The notes: generated by a model from the letters alone, not told the origin. Counted from the stretch's first letter, positions 9,577-20,331 are shown. The stretch is DNA of 64,000 nt from Diphasiastrum complanatum (GCA_029204225.1 CM055097.1:27891192-27955191); one strand, 5' to 3'. A program made the numbers and translations.

Positions 9577-11457
9577 CTAGAAATACTCCCTCTCAAACAT
9601 ATGATCTAGATCCAACAAGAACTCATCAATGCTTGATCTCGAATTTCCACAAAGGTTAGTGAAAACAATGTCACCATCATAATTCGAAAGATAGATTCCA
9701 AACTTTCCATCCAACATGAAGTAGAGTAGGTGAAGATGAGTATCAAACCTAATACATCCAGCCTTCTTGATTCCATACAAAACCTCAATAAGCTCACCAA
9801 TGAGATCTCCCTTGTCTTGAAGAAATTGCCTCTCGATTTGTTCCATGTAGTCTTCTCCAACCAACCTTTTGCCATCTCGATCATGAGTGATCAATTCACA
9901 ATCATAGAATCCTTTGAGTTGATGAAGAGATGTGAGATCCATGCCTTGGATCTTCCCAAGAACCAATCTTCCATTGCTCTTTCCTTCATAAGACTCCCTC
10001 TTAATGATTGCATCATAAGAAGTAGAAACCTCAAAAACATTAGAAGCCATGAAAAATATGATTAGTACCTTCAACATAAGGATGATTGAAGTACTCTCTT
10101 TTTTCAAACAAGAACTTCTACTCAATGTTTTAGGTAATGAATCATATGATAATGATTCTTCCTCACTATCATTCACAATGACATCATTCAAAGTACATCC
10201 TACTTTGAACTCTTCACATACTTCTCTTCTTCTTGACTTGTGACTATCTCCCTCACTGAGTCTCTTGATAGAACCATTTGATCTACTCTCTTTATGAAGA
10301 CATGTGACTCCACTTGCTGAAAAAATGACTTTCTTGGACTCATCACAAAAGAATGTAGAAGAACCACCTCCTTCATGCATGCACCTAGCAAGATCTTTTT
10401 CCATATGATCAAAGAAATCATTAACAACAATCTTTTCCAAGGAAGAACCTTCACCTCCATTGATGAAGTTAGCTCTTTCCTTACCTTTTGCATGCTTGCA
10501 CTTGCCACGAAGAACCATTGAAACACCATCATTATCCTCAAGACTAGCCAAGTTAGCACAAAGATGAACATCTCCAAGAAGCATATTAGATCTTGACCTA
10601 GATCTAGCATAAGGAAGCTTGTTAGACTTTGCATAAGATCCACCAATCTTATTGATGCTAAAAGGTAACTTTGGAAAGTTGAGACCAATCTCCTTTTCCA
10701 TTCCATCCTTTTTGTTAGCCATAACAAAAGCATCAAGCTTGAAAAGTCTACCTTGTCTATTGCCCCTAGCAACCAAGATTTCTTCCTTTGTAATGAAACA
10801 AGCACCACCACCAAACTTTACCATGTATCCTTTCTTTATCATTTGACCAACACTTAGCAAATTCTTTGAAAGTGAAGGAAGGTAAAGAACACCATCAAGT
10901 CTTGCTTTCCTATTAGTAGAGAGACAAATAGGAATTGAACCAATACCTTCAATCACACACTCACCACCATTGGCCATGTGAATTGCTTTCTTGGCTCCAT
11001 CATAAGTGACCAAAGAAGTAAAGAACTCCTCGTGACTAGTCATGTGTGAACTAGCTCCACTATCAATCCACCATGAATCTTTGTCACCTTCACTTGATAT
11101 TGGACTTGAAGAACACATCAAAAGAGAATCACCACCACCTAGATCCTCATCATTAGTAGTAAAGTTGATTTGCTTGCTACCTTCATCTCTTTGCTTCTTC
11201 AAACATTCATTTGAAAAATGCCCTTTGATTCCACAATAAAAGCATTTCAACTTAGACTTATCTTTATTTTTGCCAAAAGAAGAAGTCTCACCTTGATCTT
11301 GCCCTTTAGACCACTTGCCTTTGCCTTTGCCCTCGAACTTGCCTTTGATGAACATAGCCTTGCAAATCCACAATACTTGGCAAAGTATTATGAATAGCAA
11401 AACTTTGAACAAGATTAGCATGATCATCCAACAAGCCATTAAGTATAACTTGAACAA
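9577..11457 (-). CDS. Copia A Gag C-terminus, protease and RT relic, long open frame without integrase
   Basis: This 626-codon frame begins out of phase with gag. It carries a retroviral zinc knuckle 'CFYCGIKGHFSNEC' (CX2CX4HX4C, about residues 73-86) and a Copia aspartic protease with 'WWIDSGASSHMTSHEEFF' (catalytic DSG near 133). A protease C-terminal region follows ('LDGVLYLPSLSKNLLSVGQM', 'GRLFKLDAF'). No GAG-pre-integrase motif or DDE integrase follows. About 260 unrecognised residues come next, then an RT-like tail: 'EDYMEQIERQFL', 'EVLYGIKKAG', 'IYLSNYDGDIVF', then 'SSIDEFLLDLDHMFE' with no YVDD between them. The element therefore looks unable to make its own RT or integrase. Confidence 0.75.
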   Translation of the reverse strand: MFKLYLMACWMIMLILFKVLLFIILCQVLWICKAMFIKGKFEGKGKGKWSKGQDQGETSSFGKNKDKSKLKCFYCGIKGHFSNECLKKQRDEGSKQINFTTNDEDLGGGDSLLMCSSSPISSEGDKDSWWIDSGASSHMTSHEEFFTSLVTYDGAKKAIHMANGGECVIEGIGSIPICLSTNRKARLDGVLYLPSLSKNLLSVGQMIKKGYMVKFGGGACFITKEEILVARGNRQGRLFKLDAFVMANKKDGMEKEIGLNFPKLPFSINKIGGSYAKSNKLPYARSRSRSNMLLGDVHLCANLASLEDNDGVSMVLRGKCKHAKGKERANFINGGEGSSLEKIVVNDFFDHMEKDLARCMHEGGGSSTFFCDESKKVIFSASGVTCLHKESRSNGSIKRLSEGDSHKSRRREVCEEFKVGCTLNDVIVNDSEEESLSYDSLPKTLSRSSCLKKESTSIILMLKVLIIFFMASNVFEVSTSYDAIIKRESYEGKSNGRLVLGKIQGMDLTSLHQLKGFYDCELITHDRDGKRLVGEDYMEQIERQFLQDKGDLIGELIEVLYGIKKAGCIRFDTHLHLLYFMLDGKFGIYLSNYDGDIVFTNLCGNSRSSIDEFLLDLDHMFEREYF

Positions 11458-11899
11458 GCTCTACCTCCTTAATGCTTTCATCAATACATGCTAACTCATC
11501 ATTGAATGCCTTAACCCTCAAAACAAAAGCATGAGTACTATCTTCCTTCTTTTGCAAACTTTGAAAGATTTGCCTCCTAAGAGTAAGCATTCTTGATGTA
11601 GACTTGGATTCATAAAGCTTCTTCAGAGCTTCCCAAGCCTCCAAAGATGATGTGCACTTACCAACTTCCTTGATAAGTTCATTGGTAGCATTCATCTTAA
11701 TCATGTGTAAAGCTTTCTTTGCTCTCTTGTCATACCTCACTTGATCTTGAGGTGCTTGAGGTCTCTCCTCCACACCTGCAACAATCTCCATCAACTCATT
11801 CATCTCCAATAAGGACTCCATCCTCACCTTCCAAGTAGAGTAGTCGATTGAGGTAAGCCTATCATTGCTCTCCAACATAAATCCACCACTTGTAGCCAT
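11306..11899 (-). CDS. Copia A Gag N-terminal region
   Basis: Gag of a Copia element, 197 codons, starting 'MATSGGFMLESNDRLTSIDY' and continuing 'STWKVRMESLLEMNELMEIV'. It is followed by the UBN2-type core 'ALKKLYESKSTSRMLTLRRQ' and 'FVLRVKAFNDELACIDESIK'. The chosen ATG matches the start in Copia B. The frame ends early because about 77 bp present in Copia B (coding 'EILVNEEYRLQSR' and more) are missing after 'PSIVDLQ'. The loss is not a multiple of three and separates gag from the zinc knuckle and protease frame. Confidence 0.88.
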   Translation of the reverse strand: MATSGGFMLESNDRLTSIDYSTWKVRMESLLEMNELMEIVAGVEERPQAPQDQVRYDKRAKKALHMIKMNATNELIKEVGKCTSSLEAWEALKKLYESKSTSRMLTLRRQIFQSLQKKEDSTHAFVLRVKAFNDELACIDESIKEVELVQVILNGLLDDHANLVQSFAIHNTLPSIVDLQGYVHQRQVRGQRQRQVV

Positions 11900-12490
11900 G
11901 TTGAAGTGACCTGATCTTCTTCTTTCAACCTATTCCAATGCACAAAGCACTCTCTTGAATGTCAACAAATGAACTCAAGAAGAAATCACAAAGATATCGA
12001 ACCTCTCAAATCTCTTCTAGCACTTCTAACTAGAAAATCAACACATAGAATAGTGAGATCTTGATCAACCTATGATCTATCCTCAATCTAATGATTCTTG
12101 CCACTTCCTAAGATTGAAACACACTCAAATGAAGTTCAGTAACCTCACAAACTAGAGATCCAATCAAAATTAGGGTTTTGACAAAATCACAAAAAATTGA
12201 ATATCTCAAATTCTACATGCAATTTCTAGAAACTTGGTATATCTTCTTGTAGACTCCAATGAGATCTTCCTAATGCACCAAAAATCATCTAATTCCAGTA
12301 ATCCAAGTGTGAAATCAGAATTGATCAAGTATATAACCCTATATTGAGTTTTGACCTACAAAAGATCAATTCTACACATGCAAAAATGCTAATTTTTGAG
12401 TAGAGATCAATCTAGCATGCTCTAGCATTGGTAACTCCTCCAAAATCCTTGCTAAATATGGCTGATCCTTTCATAACCTGAAACACAAGA
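11900..12490 (-). other. Leader of Copia A between primer site and gag
   Basis: About 590 bp of AT-rich sequence without a coding frame lies between the primer site and the gag start. The same leader is preserved in Copia B (about 20934-21511) with scattered substitutions, so it belongs to the element. Confidence 0.7.
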
Positions 12491-12502
12491 GCTCTGATAC
12501 CA
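12491..12502 (-). other. tRNA-iMet primer binding site of Copia A
   Basis: The minus strand reads TGGTATCAGAGC, the standard plant Copia site complementary to initiator tRNA-Met. It directly follows the LTR end at 12503. Confidence 0.95.
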
Positions 12503-13156
12503 TGTGAAGGATTTCAGATCATTCAAGATCCAATCCATGTCCCAAATCTTTGGTTACAATAAGGAGCAAACCAACAATCTTGCCAATGTAGAAAAATCAA
12601 CATCTACATATAAAATGAGATGCAAACTCAAAGAGATATTGATCAAACATGAGCCAAAACATAAAATATGTTTTTTGTCCATACAATTACAGTACCCTAC
12701 TGTATTTCACACGTGTGGAACCGAAAATAGCAATAAATGATCATTCTACACACAAGATTGCAAGATAACACCAAGATAGTGCACCAATGAGTAGTAGAAC
12801 CCAAAGAGAACCATGTATAATGATGAAATGAGAGAGAGAAGAGAGAAGATGTGTCTCTCCACGAGTTACATCCTTTTATAGAGTTTCCAAAACCTATTTG
12901 GCCACTTGGCTTTCCCTCCAAAATGTAGACCTTACTATTTTTGGGTCTAGATTCAATGTACCCAAAGTTGAAATTTGAATCTCTCTCAAACTCGACTACC
13001 AACTTTCCCACACTTTCCAAAAGTGTTTATTGAATGTATTTTAAACTAATATAACTTCAAAAAGTTTATCTCTAAGTCTAAAATGAGTTTTGGCCTCTTA
13101 TTGACAATTTACCAAAATGTGACTAAACTAGACTAAACTAGTTGAAATCTCTCACA
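12503..13156 (-). repeat. 5' LTR of Copia A
   Basis: This is the full partner of 7957-8587, 654 bp, with the same termini (TGTGAGAGATTTC to CCTTCACA on the minus strand). It retains a block 'ggccacttggcttt' that the 3' LTR lacks and has a small duplication (gactaaacta) near 13125-13140. The TATA box lies at 12871-12881 (minus). High similarity between the two LTRs makes A the youngest-looking insertion in the left half. Confidence 0.93.
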
Positions 13157-13644
13157 CTACCTTCAAAACAAAGTAGTCATTTTATGCTCATTGACTTGTC
13201 ATTGTCTACTAGTTGTCTATCTGGTGAGGGTACGATCTTATGGTGGCAGTAAGATTTCTTCAGGTTGAGCCTCAGTCACTCATTTATGTCAACTTTATAG
13301 GTTTGTGCTTGTAAGTGTCTGATAGGGTGTCATCCTAGCAAGGTGGAAGATGTAAGTCTCATGGTGGCAGTGGGATTTCCTCAGTTTGAGCCATGTCGCT
13401 CATGTGGTACACTTGTGTTCAAGTCGTATTGGGGATGAGTTAGTTGGTCGAGAGTATGGTAGACTTTCTATATGAACATTGTGTTTACATGATACTTTGT
13501 GAGTCAAACCTGGTGGTTTGTTGGTGTGCTTGAGTGTGAGTCAAGTACAGGGTAGCAGGGATATGCATAACATCTTTTGGATACTCCAAACATTGTTACA
13601 ATTTGTTTTTCTTCACTCTTATCACATTTGAGCTTAAGGGAGAG
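13157..13644 (+). mobile_element. 3' internal tail of element K2
   Basis: Non-coding sequence, similar to 1-243 from about 13390 onward, ending in the polypurine tract before the K2 LTR. Copia A is inserted in it, so its left continuation lies before 7957. It contains an internal repeat of 'tggtggcagt(a/g)(a/g)gatttc(t/c)tcag' near 13243 and 13363. Confidence 0.6.
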
Positions 13645-14094
13645 AGTTAGAAATTGGAGTTAATCTGATATACATTTTATGTAAGCTCTAAACATGATAT
13701 TGCAACAATTGTACAGTTAGTCAGTTTATTGTTTTCAGTAATGATCGGGACGTGAGCCACTATCGTTATATCGGTCGGGCACTTGTCCCACAGACGGCTA
13801 CTTGGGTTAGCCGGGTAGCCACACGTAGGGAAATTAGCATGTACAATGTATTTTTTACATCATGTGCTATACTCAGGGGCATGTCTTGAGTTTGTCAGTC
13901 TTTTAGCCCATGTTGGGCATATTAGTTAGACAGGTGCCTATTTCAGTGAGTTGACACTAGTCGAGCGCATGCATGTTAAGGCTTTTACTATATGGATAGT
14001 TTTCTCTTTGTAATCTATTAACTTTGTTGTGCCGCTCTTTGAGAGCTTGTGAGGAGTGGCTATGGTGATTGTGTGATGTGATCTGCATACTGCA
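13645..14094 (+). repeat. LTR of element K2
   Basis: Aligns along its whole length with the K1 LTR at 244-695. The expected TG start reads AG here. It ends ...ACTGCA. Both K LTRs contain the segment around 'gagcgcatgcatgtt'. Confidence 0.72.
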
Positions 14095-14111
14095 CTAGAG
14101 TCTATCGGAAA

Positions 14112-14720
14112 CTACAACTGATTAGGCTTGAGAGATAACGTATTGAAATTACAAGCACAAACACATTTTTTTAATAAATCGACTTGAAGTTTACCTATGG
14201 ATAACTCCAACGGAGAGAGACTCAACGACTTATTCTTCTTTTCTTGGCACCATTTCGCATGATGCCCAGGTTTATTACATAAGAAACATAGGTTTTTCTT
14301 TATTGCCACCTTTTGCAACTTGTCTTTTATTATTATTATTTTCTTCTCTTGGAGAGCAATATATAACTTCCAGCTCATCAAAAAAAAAAAAATCTCTTAT
14401 TCTTTGGCTTATCAAATATCGGTTTCAAGGACGTTTGGTTGTGCATGCTCTTTCGTAAAGCAACGACGGTGCTATCATAGGCTTTCACCACCTGTATAGT
14501 ATCATCCAAAGTATGGAGAACGTTCCGCTTGCACTCATTCTGGTAATCGGCTGGTAGTCCATAATGAACTACCACTGTGCCAATTGCCGGTCAAAGAGCG
14601 GCACCTTGGCCAAAACTTGGGCCTTTCCACGTGGAGAAAGTAGATTGGAAATATGCGAAGAAGGAATTCCAAGAAAATTCAGATCGCTTTAGTTAGCAGC
14701 GAGAGGTAGCAAGAGTTCAA
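14112..14720 (-). pseudogene. Gypsy gag relic with zinc knuckle
   Basis: On the minus strand, 'VLAKVPLFDRQLAQW' (near 14600) is followed by 'HYGLPADYQNECKRNVLHTL', 'VVKAYDSTVVALRKSMHNQT' and, after a T-rich interruption at 14380-14392, by 'LCFLCNKPGHHAKWCQEKK'. The last is a CX2CX4HX4C knuckle. The architecture is that of a Ty3/Gypsy Gag C-terminus. No protease or RT adjoins it, so it is an isolated fragment. It starts just beyond the K2 LTR. Confidence 0.75.
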
Positions 14721-15859
14721 CTGGAGACCACGGGGGCTTCTCACTTGGGCAATGGTGGCGAGAGATATTTTCAGGCCCAGTTTGTAAGTCTATCTTACAC
14801 CCATAAGTTGAATTCGACTTATCATTAAAAAAATATTGGATTTTTTTCTTTTGCACACCCTAGACTAAATGCTTATTTGATATGATCACAAATTGAAATG
14901 TTTAGGCAAAAATCTATTGTAGGGCGGTCTCCCACCCATGAGGAGTATATGTATGTGTATAGCCACAGCAAGACGTGCAGATAAACTGGGCTGCTGCTCA
15001 TGAGATATGACTTTTCAAGGACCGCATGTCCCATCTAATGGCCAGGACGAGAATGGATCAGATGGATCTAGCTAGTGTTTTCACTCTATAGTTATATAAT
15101 CCATATGTATAGATACTTATGTTGTTAGTTATATCGTTCTGGTGATACATTTGTCAATGTTTTAGCAATGCAGTTTATGTATATTTTTGAACTTTGACTA
15201 ATTCTGTAATTGAACTATATTTGGTCTTGCACCATTTATGTATGTTTATTTTGTTATTTGTAAAGGGTTTTTCACATGTCTTGAATCTCATGAGATGTAA
15301 TTTCAATATTTGTGATTATTGGAGTATAATGGAGCTGATATTTATTTATTTGGACTCGTTATTGAATGAAATTCATTTATTTGGACTTGAGATTTTTCTA
15401 AACTTTTTAAAATGTAATTTATGTTGTTGTGATAATTCACTTTAATCATTAGTTGTTTCAAAACGTAAAATTATGACCTGAGTTTAGTATATATGAAGTG
15501 TTAGATGTGTAAAATTCTTTCAAGGGATTCCAAAATTATTTTTGGTTGCTTGCAACAATTATCCCACACGTGTTTCCATTATGTCTCATGACACGTCTCC
15601 CACTTAGGGATCTGGCCGCAGTCACGGGTCGTCTCGTTTTTCCTTTATAACTCGTTCCGATCATTTTCAATTCATATGAACCTTTGACTGTTGACATGAA
15701 TTCAACTCTGTTGACATGGAATTCAGCTCCGGAAATGCCAACCCCTTGACTCCACTCCCAATCCCCCAACCAAATGGGCCTCGGCTTTTTGTGAGTTTTT
15801 TTCTTGCTACGATTCAACAAAAAGATACATTTTTACACTACTACTTCAATGTTTATTAT
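14721..15859. other. Unassigned AT-rich stretch
   Basis: There is no convincing coding sequence. An AT-rich frame of 83 codons at 15194-15445 has no recognisable motif and looks like chance. The piece at 15540-15800 has higher GC, contains a CACACGTGT motif and duplicated 'actctgttgacatg/gactgttgacatg' segments, and may be old regulatory or transposon sequence. Confidence 0.4.
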
Positions 15860-16432
15860 TAAGAATGTGGTTTGGTACATAGTTAAAAATGTCACAAAGT
15901 AAAAAAAAATCAATTTTTTTTTTTGCAGGTTTGGAGGCTATAATTTTTTTTTTTCCAAGCGGTCTCGCCAGGCACACCAGCGTGCTAGGTTTGGAGGCTA
16001 CAAATTTTTTCCCTCATTTCATATAGCACGCCGGCATGTTATCTTTAAAGGTTGCAATTTTCTTTTTTAGTTGTTTTACTTAGCACATCGACTTACTATG
16101 TTTGGAGGTTGAAAAAAATATTTTGAAATAATGTTTTTACTCAAAATTTGATTCTCAAACGTGTCAAAATAGCTTTTCTATTTTATAATTTACTCGGTAT
16201 CATACCGACGTGCTAGTCAAATCAGCTCCAAAATTTTATTTTATTTTTAAAGCTTCATTTGAAATAAAAAAATTTGCAAGCGACCATGCCGGCATGCTAG
16301 CTTTTACAACTTCAATAACATTTAAAAAAAAAAGTAAACGTAATTTATAGAGTAACACAGTATTTTGTGATGGACCTATTTAAAATTTGATGGATAGTCA
16401 AAGTTTTAAGTATGTATCAAACCACAACTCTT
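15860..16432. mobile_element. MITE-like element with internal palindromic array
   Basis: The ends are inverted repeats: left 'tgtggtttggtacatagtta' and, reading the right end on the opposite strand, 'tgtggtttgatacatactta'. The length of about 573 bp, the lack of coding and the AT-richness fit a MITE. Inside are degenerate copies of an 18-nt palindrome of the form TAGCACGCCGGCGTGCTA at about 15972, 16025, 16081, 16199 and 16284. The target duplication is uncertain ('att' on both sides is possible). The family cannot be named. Confidence 0.6.
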
Positions 16433-17034
16433 ATTTTTTCAAAAATATCATGTAATGCCATAAAAAGAGTAGCACGCCATGTGCTATCATTTTGTGAAGC
16501 TCGTAAAAAATTTAATCTCATAATGTGAAAACCTCATCCAAATTAGAATCATAGTTAAAAGTCCTTTCCTTCCATAATTCAAGCATCATTATCCAGAATG
16601 CAACTTGTTTGGCGCGCTCCCCATTATTTGTCTCTCTCTTTCTCACTCAACAACTCTAGTGTCTCGTTTCTACTCACTCTAGAAATACTCTGACAAACGA
16701 TCCTGATTCTTCTACTTCTAGAAACACAATTATACTAGAATTTGTTCGAACTTCATTATAATCGCTGGTGGGCCTTATTGGAAACAGGCCGAGCAGATTC
16801 GATCTCTGTCACACTGTCAGTTAAACTTGATCGTGAGCATGGCAAAATCTAAACGTTGGTTGCGAAATCCAACCGTGATAGGCTTTATATCATGTAGTGC
16901 CACTGCCAGTATATGCCCTCAATTCCAGCTTTACATTTAGGATCATCTAGCATTAAAATTACAGCTCTTCACTCCCTCTCTCGCTCTCGCGGGTCTCTTC
17001 CTTTTTCTTTTTTTCAGAATCGCTGTATTTACAG
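16433..17034. other. Unassigned stretch before the LamG-like fragment
   Basis: One more copy of the GCACGCC-palindrome lies at 16470-16487. C/T-rich tracts at 16640-16680 and 16972-17014 are present. No coding frame is supported. Confidence 0.35.
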
Positions 17035-17445
17035 TCATTGTCTGTGTGTGACTAGTTCAGATCGGGAGAAAACACGTTTTGCTTCTTCATCATAAAACAG
17101 AAGCATGTCCTGGGGTTCGAGAATGCTACAAAGAAGGGGTGCGGCTCCTTGATCATGCGGCTCCCGTTGCAGCTGGAGAGCGAGCAGATTGCGCTTACCA
17201 AATCCATCTCCATCTTCAGAATCAGCAGCAGCAGCAGCTGGATACACGATCAGCGTCTACTTTAGGATAGATGAATTACTGCTCCTAGATAGCAAAAGGC
17301 ACTCGCTGTCTTTTCTTGTTGCTTTATTCTCAGAGGAGAACGCTGCCCTGTGACGTTGCTTTCGTGATACTCAGAATACTGCTGCATGATCTGCACCAGG
17401 AAAAACACCTTCCTGTGTTTTTGGTTGCACTGATCTCGGCATGCA
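17035..17445 (-). other. Possible 3' part or intron of the LamG-like gene
   Basis: GC content is closer to that of the LamG fragment than to the surrounding retroelements. On the minus strand there are plausible splice signals: GTGAGT near 17473, GTAAGC near 17190 and TTTGTAG near 17124. The short frames here (for example 17035-17247) have no recognised domain. This is a weak assignment. Confidence 0.25.
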
Positions 17446-18013
17446 GGCTTAACATCCAAAAACCACTCACTGATCACGATCCTTCCATGCCATCACGAAC
17501 TGCAAGGACGTGGTGCCACTGGTTATCATTGATGGGTCTGTCCGCAGTAAACCTAAATTGGTATTCTTTTTCTCTAAAGGAGGGTCTGACAGTAGCATCA
17601 ATGTAAAGTTTGTACTCGCCATTGCAGCCGTCTGGGGACCTATTGGAAGGACTCAGCTGTTAGATTATGATCTCATCCGCGGAATGGGCTTTGGGCAGTT
17701 TCACCCATGCACACACTGTAAACTTGTAAAGAACACCGTCCCACTGAGGGAGGCACCTGTCACCTGTGCCCGGCTGTGCCGCAACTGACCTTAGCTTTGC
17801 CATCAAAGACCACGCCGCTGGAGTCTTATCTCTCCCCAAGCCCACGTTCCAAGAATGGACCCCTTTGCGCTGTTCTTGGAGGAATCTTCAAGAATGTTGC
17901 CACATCCTTCATTCATCTTCCACGCGACGAGGTCAGTGGATTCATCGACTCGATTGAAATACCATACGGATGGTTTGATCACCGGTGCGGTTAGTGGTAC
18001 ACTCGTATGCTGC
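17446..18013 (-). pseudogene. LamG-like jellyroll domain gene fragment (host gene relic)
   Basis: Read on the minus strand, a possible acceptor (TGTGTGCAG) is followed by 'VWYFNRVDESTDLVAW' and 'WKMNEGCGNILEDSSKNSAK'. After a one-base frameshift near 17835 it continues 'YKFTVCAWVKLPKAHSADEI', a TAA, then 'GEYKLYIDATVRPSF' and 'INDNQWHHVLAVRDG'. The Trp..Asn-Glu-Gly..Asp-Ser-Ser pattern, the 'VCAWVK' strand and 'WHHVLAVRDG' are typical of LamG/concanavalin A-like jellyroll domains. One frameshift and in-frame stops indicate a pseudogene. The upstream part is cut off by repeats from 18523. The domain match is from memory of the family pattern. Confidence 0.55.
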
Positions 18014-18522
18014 ACACACCAAACAACAGGTAAGCCGGCAGTGAGAGTGAATGCAGAAGAAGTAGTAATTCCCTTATAGAGATCAAGCAGTGAACTGTGG
18101 TGGCATCCCTAATTGAGCTGGATTGTAGCTGCTGCCCAGGTACATTTGGGACGATCTTGGATGGCAACGGCATCCAGGTCAGTTCTCACGCTCTTCTTTT
18201 TTGCAAATTGGTTGATTTTTTTATTCAAGTGATATTTTTCTTTTCCAACCTAGAAGTTTTTACAACTTTCAAAGATAGTCTATTTTTCATTCAAATTTAC
18301 AAGTCCACTTGCAAATTTTTTATTGAATTTTAAAAAGAAAATCAATTTCCTAAACACTTCGTAGAAAATTAAAATAGTTTACAATTGTCAATAACAAACA
18401 TAAATTTGAAGTACTTTAAGCTCAGTTTGTTAAAAGACATTCAAAGTGTAGTTGTCGCATGTATATCTACTTTCTAAAACTCAATAAAGCTCAATATAAA
18501 TTGTAATTTTTTTATTGACATA
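18014..18522. other. AT-rich stretch upstream of the LamG-like fragment
   Basis: 18014-18180 keeps gene-like composition and could hold another exon or an intron end. 18185-18522 is AT-rich, without a coding frame, and ends at a TGTTAGGG repeat start. Nothing definite can be named. Confidence 0.35.
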
Positions 18523-19346
18523 TGTTAGGGATTTTTCCATGAGGGGATTGGTCCCATTAGAAAGCCCCAGTGAGGAAAAGGGCCCACACTGCCCTTACGC
18601 GAGCGATTAGGGTTTGTTACCGCTTCTATTCTCGAGGGTCGTCCTAATAACTCCGTACTATCCAACAGTCAACGAGAATTTTTCAAGCTCTCAAATGCAT
18701 GATTGCAAGGAGATAGTCAAAAATCTTCGCAAATATCACTTAGATGTGATAAAATGATCGGAGGATTTAGCATGACAATAGCTATATCACTTTGCTAAAT
18801 TTTTGGCTTGTGTCTAATCACAACAATTCTTGAAGATCAAGGCCCATCGTGAGGGTCATCTACGCCCTTAAATCAAGATAATTGATAAAACTACTAGGAT
18901 AATCACATCTCTAGTCCTTTGGTATTTGATAATCACATCTCTAGTCCTTTAGTAGTTGATAATTGGTAAAATGAATGGTTCCCGAGACTTGAGAATCTCT
19001 CCTAGCCATTCAACACCGAGAATGGACACAATTCTCTAGATGTAAGAAATTTTTGCCCAACAAGTATAGTAATACTCAGATATGATGATTGTGCATAAGG
19101 AATGTCGCCACGACCAAGGGGAAGATTTGGTCGAAACACCTTACACACATTCATCATCCTGAACCAAAGAGTTTGTTTCCATCGATACAGATTCAATCTT
19201 ATAATCGTCTGATTTCATTCAGATTACTAACTTGTGAGATTGATTGACATTTGAGTAGATCAACCAGGGTCCATTTTTCTGGTTCAATAATATCTCATAT
19301 ATGCATAAGATGATGCCACATAGTTTATTCATGAGATATTAATATG
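18523..19346 (+). mobile_element. Fragment of P2-type element (TGTTAGGG end)
   Basis: It starts TGTTAGGGATTTTTCC and aligns with 56208-56770 and, in reverse, with 63248-63509. Shared segments include 'cccttacgcgag' and 'atgattgcaaggaga'. Here it is interrupted on the right by Copia B at 19347. A 30-bp tandem duplication lies at 18901-18960. It shows that the P2 terminus exists as a family outside P2. Confidence 0.75.
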
Positions 19347-19990
19347 TGTGAAGGATTTCAGATCATTCAAGATCAATCCATGTCCCTGATCTTTGGTTAC
19401 AATAAGGAGCAAACCAACAATCCTGCCAATGTAGAAAAAACAGCATCTACATACAAAATGAGATGCAAACTCTAAGAGATACTGATCAATCATGAATCAA
19501 AACATAAAATATGTTTGTTGTCCGTACAATTACAGTACCCTACTATATTTCACACGTGTTGAACCAAAAATAGCAATAAATGACCACTCTACACACAAGA
19601 TTACAAAATAACACCAAGATAGTGCACCAATGAGTACTAGAAGCCAAAGAGAAGCATGTATAATGATGAAATGAGAGAGAGAGAATAGAGAAGATGTGTC
19701 TCTCCACGAGTTACATACTTTTATAGAGTGTCCAAACCCTATTTGGCCATTTGGCTTTCCCTCCAAAATGTAAACCCTACTATTTTGGGGTCTATATTCA
19801 ATGTACCCAGGTTCAAATTTGAATCTCTCTCAAACTCGACTACCAACTTTCCCACACTTTCAAAAAGTGTTTATTGAATGTATTTTAAACTAATATAACT
19901 TCAAAAACATTATCTCTTAGTCTAAAATGAGTTTTGGCCTCTTATTGACAATTTACCAAAATATGACTAAACTAGTTGAAACCTCTCACA
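19347..19990 (-). repeat. 3' LTR of Copia B
   Basis: Same family as the LTRs of Copia A, with the same termini and the TATA box. The palindrome is altered to 'cacacgtgttgaac'. A polypurine tract follows at 19991-20003. Confidence 0.9.
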
Positions 19991-20331
19991 CTCCCTCTTC
20001 AACTAGTTTTGGCATAGTTTTGACAATAGAACTTTGATCCAACTTTAGAATGATCTCCATCCTAAGTATAGATCTCCTTTCTGAGGTTCTAAAGTATCTT
20101 TCATAATTGATATAGAGAATAGTGTCCAAACTGGATGCTTCACTATCTCTTGCATCAATACAATCTCCAAGTATTGGCATCAAGTAGCTCAACACTTGGG
20201 AACTTGATCATGGATGAGTGATATAATGAGCCTCCATTAGCCTCATTTCCATCAGCAAAACCAGCCAAGAATGCTAGTACAACTCCAACAATAAGATATT
20301 GCAAGACAATGTAATTAGTTTTACCATATCT
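19991..20331 (-). mobile_element. 3' internal region of Copia B
   Basis: Aligns with the 3' internal region of Copia A (8588-9140), including the frame 'YIVLQYLIVGVVLAFLAGFA'. Most of the central element is deleted, so this region is joined close to gag. Confidence 0.75.

Noticed and set aside
15194-15445. 83-codon plus-strand frame
   Set aside because: AT-rich composition, no motif and no homologous copy in the window; judged to be chance.
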